From positions 62,001 to 126,000 of the forward strand of contig NZ_BMWC01000009.1 of assembly GCF_014651035.1 (NCBI RefSeq): DNA of 64,000 bases. Reading direction: 5' to 3'. Source of the DNA: Streptomyces lomondensis. GTDB taxonomy: Bacteria > Actinomycetota > Actinomycetes > Streptomycetales > Streptomycetaceae. Shown piece after piece: positions 53,601-60,505 of the stretch. Every line of letters starts with the position of its first letter. The first letter of the stretch is position 1. The position numbers and the translations under genes are program-made. Under the pieces are notes generated by a model, which did no database searches, was not told the DNA's origin, and saw only the letters and a list, made by a program, of their open reading frames with translations.

Positions 53601-53810
53601 GCCGTACAGGCCGTACAGCACCCCGGACGCTCCGCCGTGGAAGGCTCCGGTGGTGGTGCCCAGGTCGACGGTGAGGGTGGGGGTGGCGGCGGAGGCCGGC
53701 GTTGCCATGACGGTGGTGAGGCCGGCTATGACGGTCAGCGGGAGCAGCGTCCTGGTGATGCCGTGGAGAAGGCGCCTTGTGGTCGAGCGCCTTTGCCCGA
53801 GTCTTCGCAT
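50616..53810 (-). CDS. Secreted clan GH-A glycosidase with CBM35-like and ricin-type domains
   Basis: 1064-residue exported enzyme. Modules: signal peptide about 1-42 (ATPASAATP junction); catalytic barrel plus beta domain about 45-450; CBM35/CBM6-like domain about 455-610 starting YEAENATLSGSGY; two further beta modules about 610-900, one opening YEAEQATLSDNGS and the other YQAEDGTLTGTA; ricin trefoil about 940-1064 with three CLDV-type repeats. Acid/base Glu165 in PYNEPDG and nucleophile Glu271 in NLNEYAF are 106 residues apart, as in clan GH-A (GH39-like). Last gene of the LacI-regulated operon. Substrate unknown. It is homologous over its core to the protein starting at 60506, with different accessory modules. 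AAGGAA precedes the ATG. Confidence 0.88.
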   Translation of the reverse strand: MRRLGQRRSTTRRLLHGITRTLLPLTVIAGLTTVMATPASAATPTLTVDLGTTTGAFHGGASGVLYGLYGPDVPTNNLIEGMGVQTTNTKAQDGQQHPGSDALEVAEPFVDSGGKDVYIYMTDVYRTFGYERDSYAAYQAAMKTQVEQVMASPYKDRVVFVPYNEPDGMWFPGARTQSSPLAAFNAEWKKTYDFLKGLWPQARLAGPNFSSYTEFAYKGFLTYCKANNCLPDVMTWHTLGSPADVRSTVDNFRAAETSVGLTSHLPINLNEYAFRYHLTDPGQMVQWIAALEDKKVDGNLPYWNINGNLGDSAAAQNTPNAQWWLYNWYSSMTGNTVKVDGAASNAAYTLQGLASLDTAKKQARVILAGGGTSGASDTVIKNIDPAVFGSTVHVSVFQNRYSGYIGAAATPTRLSDADVAVGSDGSITVPITLDAMSAYQVILSPGGTGSTTASDNTWRATYEAENATLSGSGYNINTEGTPSRLDKFATSGTKDVGGLRTGSTTVISFPVTVPTTGDYNVSVFGNSYAKDADVKGPTNVYMRVDGGASTRIDIPVGFQWVVWGHSDTTVRLTAGSHTITLATTGDNGAKTVGDAIIDKIDLQYQDADVQGTTRYEAEQATLSDNGSTAYTSQGQSGAGAVNLTSGKSATFWVYSARDGYADLTARFRNTGQAGLTVNGKAAVDQTLSGATTGAWSTSTNRVYLKGGINKVKVTGTSGTLALDDLDVTPFSATSAVTTGNVVTYQAEDGTLTGTAAVDTSYSQANGGVVTGIGNGTANSLTLNVDAPSAGTYAMTMRYANNEELPSNHYNPDLYAEHADVSVNGGAATRVNFASTLHWNQFQDYTVPVTLTKGANTVKFTASQLYNWDGTTIGVVYSGGGSDIGEPMRSSSAPHLDQVSFAPASLHIGASSGFSSTAVAQHSGLCLEDPAKSTANGTQYQQNTCGSGQEQIFDFHRVTGTTDTYTLVNHHSGKCLDVNNASTADGAAVQQWTCNDGNNQRFRLRAVTALGNSHDYQLVAVHSGKCVDVSTISTAPGALIHQWTCDAASALTTKRNQIWRLTGKD

Positions 53811-53895
53811 GTGCTCACGTTCCTTCAGGGATGAGGCTTGTCGGTGCTGCGCCGGCCCCCGTGCCGGACGTGTGGGTGGGTTCTCGCTCGTGGGG

Positions 53896-55656
53896 TCAGG
53901 CGACGGGGTCGTCGATCCCGGCGTCCACGCGCAGGTGGTGGTCACGGGCGAGGAGGAGGTAGCTGCTCGCGGTCCAGGTGTAGGCGCGGTCGCGCAGGCC
54001 GGTGCCGGTGAGGGCGTCGAAGTTCTCGGCGAACCCGTGGGTCTCGCACAGGGCGCGGAAGCGGGCGCTGATGTCGTCGGCGAGCCGCTGGTGGCCGGCG
54101 CGGCGCAGGCCGTCCTCGATGAGGACCGTGGCGGGGGCCCAGATGGGGCCGCGCCAGTAGCCGTCGGCGAGGTAGTGGGGTGAGGTGGGCAGTTCGGTGG
54201 CCAGGCCGTGCGGCGTCAGGTGGGCCTTGATGTGGTCGGCAAGCGTGCTGCCGATCTCGGCGGGCAGGTGCTCGCCCAGCGCGATGGGCATCAGGTCGAG
54301 GAGACTGGCGCTGCTCCAGGTCTCCCCGGTGCCGGCCGAGCGGGCGACGAACCTGTCCCCGGTCCAGAGCTGGTCGAGCAGCGCCGTCTGGATCTCCTCG
54401 GCGACTCCCGCCCACCGGCCGGCCTCACCCGGCCTGCCCAACTCCGATGCCAGATCGGCGAGTTCATGGAGCTGGAGGACGAGGAAGGCGGCCAGGTCGG
54501 CGGTGACGACCACCCGCCCGGGGTCGAAGGTGGTGGCGTTGTCCCAGCCGCTGTCGTTGCCGTGCTGGTAGTAGGGCAGTTCGGCGCCGGGAGCGCGGCG
54601 GGCGGTGAGCCAGAAGCCGGTCCAGCGCTCCAGCCGCTCGTACACCTCGGTGAGTTCGGCCCGGCCGAGGGGTGCCGGCAGACTGCGGCGCAGGCGGCCG
54701 AAGGCCCAGCCGTGGATGGGCGGTTTGACGAAGTTGTGAAGGACCTCGGAGTGGGTGACCGAGTCCGGCAGGGCGCCGCTGTCGTCCTGGTGGTCGAACG
54801 GCAGCTGGAACTGGTCCCAGGCCAGCGCGGGCGCTCCGGGCGCCAGGGCAAGGGCGTTGAAGCAGTGGTCCCAGCTCCAGACCTTGTCCATCCAGTGCTT
54901 GGACATCAGCACGCCGGGCCGGGTGACCAGGCCCTTCGCCGCCACGGTCGCCGACCAGACGACGTAGGCGGCGAGTTCGACGGCCGGGGTGGCGGGCGTA
55001 CGCCAGGGCGCCACGGCGTCCACGAAGTCCGCGAAGGCTTGCTGGGCCGCCGCCACGATGTCGTCGAAGGCCGCCGAGGGCGCGTAGGGCGGGCGGGCGG
55101 TGCCGAGTTCCTCGATCGCGAGTTCCCAGACGCCGTCGCCCCGCGCGGTCACGGTGACACCACGGTCGCTGCCGCCCAGGGCCTGGTCTCCGGCTGTGCC
55201 GGCGAGGGTGCCGGACAGCACGGTGACGCGGTACCGGCGGCCGGTCTCGTACGAGGTGAACACGTGCGCGTTCGCCGCCGGGTCGTGGAAGAAGTACGTG
55301 CCGCTGAACGGGGTGAGGGTCCGCGCGGCAGCGAAGACGCCGAAGTCCAGGCCGCTGCCCCGCAGGCGTACGGTGTCCGGCGACTCGTAGGCGAGCTCGA
55401 CGCGTCCCTCTCCGCCCGCCCAGCCGAGCAGGCCCGGTGTCGCCTCGACGCGGGTCTCGGCCCGCTCGCCTCTCGCCGGGACCAGGGGAACCAGGCGCAG
55501 GACGCCGTGCATGCCGTTCTGGTGCGACACGACGTGGAGATCGTCGGCGTATGTCTTCTCCGCCACCACGGGCGAGATGTCGAACCAGGAGCCGTACGCG
55601 CTGAACGGGATGTCGTGGACGGAGAAGGCCGGGCCGGCAGGCGAGGCGGCGGTCAT
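53896..55656 (-). CDS. GH63/MGH1-like (alpha/alpha)6 glycoside hydrolase
   Basis: 586-residue protein without a signal peptide, hence cytoplasmic. An N-terminal beta-sandwich (FSAYGSWFDISPVVAEKTYADDLH) is followed by a helical barrel with the family signature MDKVWSWDHCFNALAL (about residues 249-264), FQLPFDHQDDSGALPDSV (about 275-292), GNDSGWDNATTF (about 366-377) and LADGYWRGPIWAPATVLI near 495. The D-H and D-N pairs are the likely acid and base. The family hydrolyses alpha-linked di- or oligosaccharides, so it would trim imported products. It lies 79 bp after the MalG-type gene. Confidence 0.85.
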   Translation of the reverse strand: MTAASPAGPAFSVHDIPFSAYGSWFDISPVVAEKTYADDLHVVSHQNGMHGVLRLVPLVPARGERAETRVEATPGLLGWAGGEGRVELAYESPDTVRLRGSGLDFGVFAAARTLTPFSGTYFFHDPAANAHVFTSYETGRRYRVTVLSGTLAGTAGDQALGGSDRGVTVTARGDGVWELAIEELGTARPPYAPSAAFDDIVAAAQQAFADFVDAVAPWRTPATPAVELAAYVVWSATVAAKGLVTRPGVLMSKHWMDKVWSWDHCFNALALAPGAPALAWDQFQLPFDHQDDSGALPDSVTHSEVLHNFVKPPIHGWAFGRLRRSLPAPLGRAELTEVYERLERWTGFWLTARRAPGAELPYYQHGNDSGWDNATTFDPGRVVVTADLAAFLVLQLHELADLASELGRPGEAGRWAGVAEEIQTALLDQLWTGDRFVARSAGTGETWSSASLLDLMPIALGEHLPAEIGSTLADHIKAHLTPHGLATELPTSPHYLADGYWRGPIWAPATVLIEDGLRRAGHQRLADDISARFRALCETHGFAENFDALTGTGLRDRAYTWTASSYLLLARDHHLRVDAGIDDPVA

Positions 55657-55686
55657 GTGGCGTGACTCGTTTCTGGAGCAGGGGGC

Positions 55687-55716
55687 GCCGGCCGGCGTGG
55701 CAACGCGCCGACCGGC
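55687..55716. terminator. Internal operon hairpin (attenuator candidate)
   Basis: Eleven-base arms (55687-55697, 55706-55716) with one mismatch and an eight-base loop lie between the MalG-type stop and the GH63-like start. It may reduce expression of the two hydrolase genes or protect the upstream mRNA. Confidence 0.4.
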
Positions 55717-55735
55717 GTGGTGGGTTGGGGGGGAC

Positions 55736-56560
55736 TCAGTCCTTGACGGCGCCGGTGGTCACACCGGCTGCGACGTAGCGCTGGGCGAGGACGAGGATGA
55801 CCGCGGCGGGCAGTGACGCCACGACCGCGGTGGCCATGATGGCGTTCCACTCCTGGTTGTTGTTGCCGATGTAGTGGTAGATGCCGAGGGTGATCGGCTC
55901 GTGGGTGCCGCCGTTGACCAGGGTGTTGGCGAAGACGAAGTCGGACCAGGACCACAGGAAGGCGAACAGGGACACCGTGACGACGGCGTTGCGGCTCATC
56001 GGCAGGACGATCGACCAGAAGGTGCGCAGGGTCCTCGCTCCGTCCATCTGCGCGGCCTGGAGCAGCTCGCCGGGGATGCCCGACATGAACGCGGTGAAGA
56101 TCAGCACCGCGAACGGGACGGCCAGGGTGGAGTCCGCGACGATGAGGCCGGGGACGGACTGGAGCAGGCCGAGCTGGAGGTAGATGGCGTAGAAGCCCAT
56201 CGCCATGATGATGCCGGGGATCATCTGGGCGGCCAGCAGGACGAAGCTCAACAGGCCGCCGCCGCGTGGGCGCAGCTTGGCCAGGGCGTAGCCGGCGGGC
56301 GCGGCCAGGGCCACGGTGAGGACGACGGTGCCGAGGGCGACCACGAGGCTGGTGCCGAGGTAGGGCAGTTGCTCGTCGAGGACAGTGCGGTAGCCGGCCA
56401 GGGTGCCGTGGGTCGGGAACAGGCCCGGCGGGCTCTTGCGCATGTCCTGGTCGCGGGTGAAAGAGACGTTCAGCATCCAGTAGACCGGGAAGAGCATGAC
56501 GGCGGTCAGCAGGACGCCGACCGTGGTCTTTCCCCACGTGCGGCTGCGGCTTCGGCTCAT
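55736..56560 (-). CDS. Sugar ABC transporter permease (MalG type)
   Basis: 274-residue permease with six membrane segments beginning LLTAVMLFPVYWMLNVSF. The MalG-type coupling loop is AAQMDGARTLRTFWSIVLPMSRNA (about residues 181-204), and the protein ends FVFANTL, then the last helix. It forms the membrane channel with the MalF-type protein. Its ATG overlaps the upstream stop by four bases. No ATPase gene is present in the operon; Streptomyces commonly use the shared MsiK ATPase for such importers. Confidence 0.95.
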   Translation of the reverse strand: MSRSRSRTWGKTTVGVLLTAVMLFPVYWMLNVSFTRDQDMRKSPPGLFPTHGTLAGYRTVLDEQLPYLGTSLVVALGTVVLTVALAAPAGYALAKLRPRGGGLLSFVLLAAQMIPGIIMAMGFYAIYLQLGLLQSVPGLIVADSTLAVPFAVLIFTAFMSGIPGELLQAAQMDGARTLRTFWSIVLPMSRNAVVTVSLFAFLWSWSDFVFANTLVNGGTHEPITLGIYHYIGNNNQEWNAIMATAVVASLPAAVILVLAQRYVAAGVTTGAVKD

Positions 56561-57540
56561 GACAGCGCCTGCTTTCTCTGCACCCGGAGGTAGACCAGGC
56601 CGAACACCAGGGCGGCGACCACGAGCAGGTTGCCGACGGCCGCGCCGGGGCCGAAGGCCGGCAGGAGGTTGCCGAAGCCGAGCTGGTAGGACCAGGTGGC
56701 GAAGGTGGTGGACGAGTCCGCCGGGCCGCCCTTGGTCATGATCCAGATGATGTCGAAGACCTTGAGCGTGTAGACCAGGCCCAGCAGCAGGGTGATCGCG
56801 GAGACCGGGCGCAGCAGTGGGAAGGTGATGCGCCTGAAGCGCTGCCAGGCGTTGGCCCCGTCGAGGGCCGCGGCCTCGTACAGGTTCGCGGGGATGGACT
56901 GCAGGCCGCTGTAGAGCACGACCAGGTTGAAGGGGACGCCGATCCAGATGTTGGCGATGATCACGGAGGTCAGCGACCAGGACGGCGAGGTCAGCCAGTT
57001 CACCGGGCCGATACCGACGGCGTGCAGGGCGGCGTTGACGATGCCGGAGTCGCTGTTGAGCATCCACGACCAGGTGGAGGCCGACACGATCAGCGGCAGC
57101 AGCCAGGGCACCAGGAACAGGGCGCGCAGGGTGGCCGAGAGCCGGAAGTGCTGGTTGAAGAAGACGGCGAGGGCCAGGCCGATGATGTACTGGAAGACCA
57201 GGCACACGGCGGTGAAGACCACGGTGTGGAGCAGGGCCGGGGCGAAGGTCGGGTCCTTGAAGACGGTCAGGTAGTTCTGCAGGCCGGTGAACGGCGCGTC
57301 GCCCTGGACGAAGGAGCGCACCGTGTAGTTGCGCAGGCTCAGGTCGAGGTTGCGGTAGAGCGGATAGGCGTAGAAGAGGACGAGGTAGAGGGTCACCGGG
57401 GCCAGGAAGGCCCAGGCGGCCCACTGCTGGGAGGTCGGACGGCGCCGTTCTCGCATCGGGGCCGGGGGCGGGACGGCGGTGGCCGCCCCGCTCCGGCCGT
57501 GCGCGGACCGGCGGTCCGAGGACTGTTTCGTGTCGTTCAT
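56557..57540 (-). CDS. Sugar ABC transporter permease (MalF type)
   Basis: 327-residue permease. After a basic, Pro-rich 40-residue N-terminus come six membrane segments. The coupling motif EAAALDGANAWQRFRRITFPLLRP (about residues 222-245) is characteristic of CUT1 sugar importers, and the stretch FDIIWIMTKGGPADSS after it is the family's conserved C-terminal loop. Neither the ATG at 57540 nor one at 57555 has a clear ribosome site, and translation probably depends on coupling to the binding-protein gene just upstream (stop at 57562). Pairs with MalG. Confidence 0.92.
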   Translation of the reverse strand: MNDTKQSSDRRSAHGRSGAATAVPPPAPMRERRRPTSQQWAAWAFLAPVTLYLVLFYAYPLYRNLDLSLRNYTVRSFVQGDAPFTGLQNYLTVFKDPTFAPALLHTVVFTAVCLVFQYIIGLALAVFFNQHFRLSATLRALFLVPWLLPLIVSASTWSWMLNSDSGIVNAALHAVGIGPVNWLTSPSWSLTSVIIANIWIGVPFNLVVLYSGLQSIPANLYEAAALDGANAWQRFRRITFPLLRPVSAITLLLGLVYTLKVFDIIWIMTKGGPADSSTTFATWSYQLGFGNLLPAFGPGAAVGNLLVVAALVFGLVYLRVQRKQALS

Positions 57541-57561
57541 CTGCGGACCGCGCATCCCTGG

Positions 57562-58809
57562 TTACTTGGCGGCCGACTGGGCCTTGGCCAGCGCGTCCTT
57601 CGGCGACGCGGATCCGCTGAGGGCGGACTGGACGGCCTTCCACATCTGCTCGGAGATCTTGGGGTACTTGGTGCCGAGGTCGTCGCTGGTGCGTCCCTTG
57701 GCCGCCTTGACCGCGTCGACCCAGGGCTTCAACGCGGCGTTCGCGGCCACCTGCTTGTCCTGGACCTCGCTGGTGGGGGCCACGTAGGAGAGGGTGGTGT
57801 CGGTGTCGTACAGGTTCTGCGTGCTGGTCAGACAGGTCGCCAGCTTCTGCGAGGTGGCGTAGCGGCCGGTGTCGCCCTGGACGGGGAGGGTGACGAACTC
57901 GCCGCCGGTCGGAGCCGCGGCATTCCCACCCGAGGCGCCGGGGATGGGCAGGACGCCGTAGTCGAAGCCGGCCTTCTCGGCGTTCGCGAGCTGCCATGTG
58001 CCGTTCTCGGCGAAGGCGTAGTCGCCGCTCGCGAACTCCTGCCAGCTGGTGGTCTGGGTGTTGTTGATGACCGAGTTGGGGGCGTAGCCCTTGTCGAGCC
58101 AGCCCTTCCACAGGGACAGCGCGGAGACGCCCTGCGCGGAGTCGAGCTGGGTCAGCTGCGCGCCCGAGCCCCAGAACCAGGGCAGGAACTGGAAGCTGCC
58201 CTCCTCCGTGCCGATGGCGGAGAAGGTGATGCCCTTCTTGCCCGCCTTCTTGACCTTCGCCAGGGCCGCCGTCAGCGACTTCCAGTCCTTGACCGAGGCG
58301 ATGTCCACCCCGGCCTCCTTCAGCACGTCCTTGTTGTAGTAGAGGGCGAGGGTGTTGGCGCCGATCGGCGTGCCGTAGGTCTTGCCGCCGGACTGGCCGG
58401 CCGCGAGCAGGTTGGGGTCCACCTTCGAGGTGTCGAGCTTGTTGTCGTCGGTGGTGGTGAGCACACCCGCGTCGGCCAGGGTCGACACCACCGGGTTGTC
58501 GACGATGAGGACGTCCGGGGAGTTGTCCTGCTGCGCCGCCAGCAGTGTTTTGTTGGCCAGGTCGCTGGTGTCGAAGCCGGTCCGCTTGATCTTGACGCCG
58601 GCCTCGGTGCCGCAGTCGTCCAGCAGCTTCACCCACGCCGAGCCCTTGGCGAACTGCGGGTAGGGGTCCCAGATGGTGTACGTGCCGCCGTCGGAGTCCT
58701 CGGCCGCGGAGCTGCCCGAGCCCGAGGAGCAGGCGGTGGCGCTGACCGCCACGGCCAGGGCGGTCAGCGCCACGGCGGTCAGACGGCGTTGTCTGGAGGT
58801 GCTGTACAT
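57562..58809 (-). CDS. Sugar ABC transporter solute-binding lipoprotein (MalE type)
   Basis: 415-residue family 1 solute-binding protein. A lipoprotein signal ends VSATACSS (Cys27). Typical features are TYTIWDPYPQF near residue 43, the DVLIVDNPVVSTLADAG strand-helix near 99-115, and FASGDYAFAENGTWQLA near 245-261, the hinge and ligand-loop segments of CUT1 binding proteins. It should deliver an oligosaccharide released by the secreted enzymes. First structural gene after the regulator, 192 bp downstream of it. GAAGGA precedes the ATG. Confidence 0.95.
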   Translation of the reverse strand: MYSTSRQRRLTAVALTALAVAVSATACSSGSGSSAAEDSDGGTYTIWDPYPQFAKGSAWVKLLDDCGTEAGVKIKRTGFDTSDLANKTLLAAQQDNSPDVLIVDNPVVSTLADAGVLTTTDDNKLDTSKVDPNLLAAGQSGGKTYGTPIGANTLALYYNKDVLKEAGVDIASVKDWKSLTAALAKVKKAGKKGITFSAIGTEEGSFQFLPWFWGSGAQLTQLDSAQGVSALSLWKGWLDKGYAPNSVINNTQTTSWQEFASGDYAFAENGTWQLANAEKAGFDYGVLPIPGASGGNAAAPTGGEFVTLPVQGDTGRYATSQKLATCLTSTQNLYDTDTTLSYVAPTSEVQDKQVAANAALKPWVDAVKAAKGRTSDDLGTKYPKISEQMWKAVQSALSGSASPKDALAKAQSAAK

Positions 58810-59001
58810 GGTGGGTCCTTCGTTTTTGGCAGCGGTGTGCCGTCGGAGGGATGACGGGGGGAGAGCCGGGCACGCCGAACGGCGTCGGTGAGGGATTCGG
58901 GTGCTCGGTGCCCTGGGTCGTCGGACGCCCGTGGGGTCGGGGTCGGGACTATGCCCGTGTTGTCGTGGTCGGAAGTGGGACGGAGGCCGGGGCCTTCGGC
59001 T

Positions 59002-60018
59002 TCAGAAGGTGCCGAGCACGGGTCCGGTGCTGGCCCGCAAGGAGATCGGCGGTGCGAGCAGGTGGTGCCGGGGCGACGCGTCGGGGTGGTCGAGCCGCTC
59101 GACGAGGAGGTCGACGGCGCGGCGTCCCATTTCCTCGGCCGGTACGTCCGCCGCGGTGAGCTGCGGGGTCACCGTCTCCGCCCAGCGGCCGGCCACGACC
59201 CCGGTGACGGAGAAGTCGCGCGGCACATGGCGGCCCGCCTGCGCGAGCCCCCGGTACAGGCCGCCCAGGGCAGCCTCGTTCAGCGTGACCAGGGCCGTGG
59301 TGGCCGGGTCGTCGTGCAGGATCCGCTCCAGGCAGGCCTGGCCCGATGCGGCGTCGTCCCCGCAGCAGTACGTCCGCACCGTCAGCCCGCGCTCGGCCGC
59401 GGCCTTGGTGAAGCCGTCCAGTCCCCGGTGCGCCGACTCGTACCCCGCCCGCAGGAGCTGCTCGGGCCGGTTGACGAAGGCGACCCTGCGGTGGCCGAGG
59501 TCCGCCAGGTGGTGCACGCACGCCTCCACCAGCGCGGTGTGGTCCAGGCCCACCCACCAGCCGTTCTCCGGGTGTGCGGTGCGGCCGATGGCGACGGAGG
59601 GGAAGTCCAGCGCGGCCAGGTGATCGACCCGGTCGTCCTCCAGCCTGATTTCCATCAGGATCGCGCCGTCCACCCGCCGCTCCCCCAGCAGCCGCTGGAA
59701 CGAGCGGTCGCTGTCCACGCCGCTCGGCGAGAGCAGCACGTCGTAGTCGTAGGCCGCGGCGGCCTCCACCACACTGCCGATGAAGTCGAGCTGCATGCCG
59801 GTGTAGTGGTTGCCGGCCGGCGGGAAGACCAGGCCGATCGTGCTGGTGCGGCCGTTGGCGAGGGCGCGTGCGCTCGCGTTGGGCCGGTAGCCCAGTTCGT
59901 CGATGACCCGCTGGATCTTCGCGCGGGTCTCGTCCGACACCGGGCGCTTGCCGCTCAACGCGTACGACACAGTGCTCCGCGAGACACCGGCTCGCCGGGC
60001 GATCTCACCGATGTTCAA
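59002..60018 (-). CDS. LacI-family repressor of the glycan operon
   Basis: 338-residue LacI/GalR regulator. The helix-turn-helix and hinge are at residues 2-60 (IGEIARRAGVSRSTVSYALSGKRPVS, with hinge YRPNASARAL). The C-terminal periplasmic-binding-like domain begins TIGLVFPPAGNH. I use the TTG at 60018 because AAGGAG lies six bases before it and translation starts directly before the conserved helix; the longer frame would add 30 unrelated residues. Operator-like palindromes start 16 bp upstream of its start codon, so it is probably autoregulated. It probably represses both the operon and the divergent enzyme until a sugar is bound. Confidence 0.93.
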   Translation of the reverse strand: MNIGEIARRAGVSRSTVSYALSGKRPVSDETRAKIQRVIDELGYRPNASARALANGRTSTIGLVFPPAGNHYTGMQLDFIGSVVEAAAAYDYDVLLSPSGVDSDRSFQRLLGERRVDGAILMEIRLEDDRVDHLAALDFPSVAIGRTAHPENGWWVGLDHTALVEACVHHLADLGHRRVAFVNRPEQLLRAGYESAHRGLDGFTKAAAERGLTVRTYCCGDDAASGQACLERILHDDPATTALVTLNEAALGGLYRGLAQAGRHVPRDFSVTGVVAGRWAETVTPQLTAADVPAEEMGRRAVDLLVERLDHPDASPRHHLLAPPISLRASTGPVLGTF

Positions 60019-60033
60019 GGAGAACTCCTTCCT

Positions 60034-60045
60034 CGAACCGGTTCG
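60034..60045. promoter_or_regulatory. LacI operator copy 1
   Basis: CGAACCGGTTCG, perfect 12-bp palindrome extended to TCGAACCGGTTCGA (60033-60046). Sits 16 bp from the lacI TTG, over its ribosome-site region. Confidence 0.8.
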
Positions 60046-60115
60046 ATGCTCCCAAGGGGGCAGAGCGTCCGACTCGCGGGGGTGCTGGGATGAGGAGAGA
60101 ACAACCACCGGTCGT

Positions 60116-60127
60116 CGAACCGGTTCG
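60116..60127. promoter_or_regulatory. LacI operator copy 2
   Basis: Second exact CGAACCGGTTCG, 82 bp from copy 1, about eight helical turns, allowing looping or cooperative binding over the lacI promoter. Confidence 0.8.
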
Positions 60128-60268
60128 GTGAAGTGAAGGTAGGAACAAGCCGGACGCCTGTCAACACCTGAAACGACACTTCTTGTGCAGCACGGGAATC
60201 CCGGACGATCCGGGACTGCGCTTGCGTCAGAGGCATTGCCGGGAGATTTCCCCGGTGCTAGCTTCCTG

Positions 60269-60280
60269 CGAACCGGTTCG
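60269..60280. promoter_or_regulatory. LacI operator copy 3
   Basis: Third exact CGAACCGGTTCG, 153 bp from copy 2, on the side toward the divergent glycosidase. Confidence 0.8.
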
Positions 60281-60388
60281 ATGAAGCGATCCTTCCGGCG
60301 ACCGGGGCCCGCTCCTCCCCAGCCCTTGCCGTGCGGAGCGCCGACACTGCCACCTGGACAAGCCCCTTACCTCTGGGGCCCAAGTGAT

Positions 60389-60400
60389 CGATCCGGTTCG
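60389..60400. promoter_or_regulatory. LacI operator copy 4, one mismatch
   Basis: CGATCCGGTTCG differs from the others at one base. It lies 105 bp before the divergent glycosidase ATG and probably controls that gene. Confidence 0.65.
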
Positions 60401-60505
60401 ACACCACGTCATCCCGGAGCCTCCTCGCCGGTGCGGCCATGCGCACGAGCATCCGGCCGAGGCGGCCGACCGGGACCCGTTACTCAAGGATTGAGGACGC
60501 GATCC

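Larger units (their letters stand above)
60019..60505. other. 487-bp divergent control region with four operators
   Basis: Lies between the LacI gene and the divergent glycosidase. It contains three exact and one near-exact copy of CGAACCGGTTCG (60034, 60116, 60269, 60389) and no convincing ORF. The divergent promoters are probably within it; I could not fix -10/-35 boxes with confidence. Confidence 0.75.

Noticed and set aside
51300..53834. 844-codon frame on the + strand opposite the operon glycosidase
   Set aside because: Gly/Val/Arg-rich shadow sequence; the minus strand encodes signal peptide, catalytic motifs and trefoils.
55736..58873. 1045-codon minus-strand frame spanning the ABC genes
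   Set aside because: Only its last 274 codons are the real MalG-type permease; upstream it runs out of frame through the MalF- and MalE-type genes.
60033..60046. GGTTCGA as a tRNA T-loop
   Set aside because: It is part of the repeated CGAACCGGTTCG palindrome; no cloverleaf can be drawn around it.
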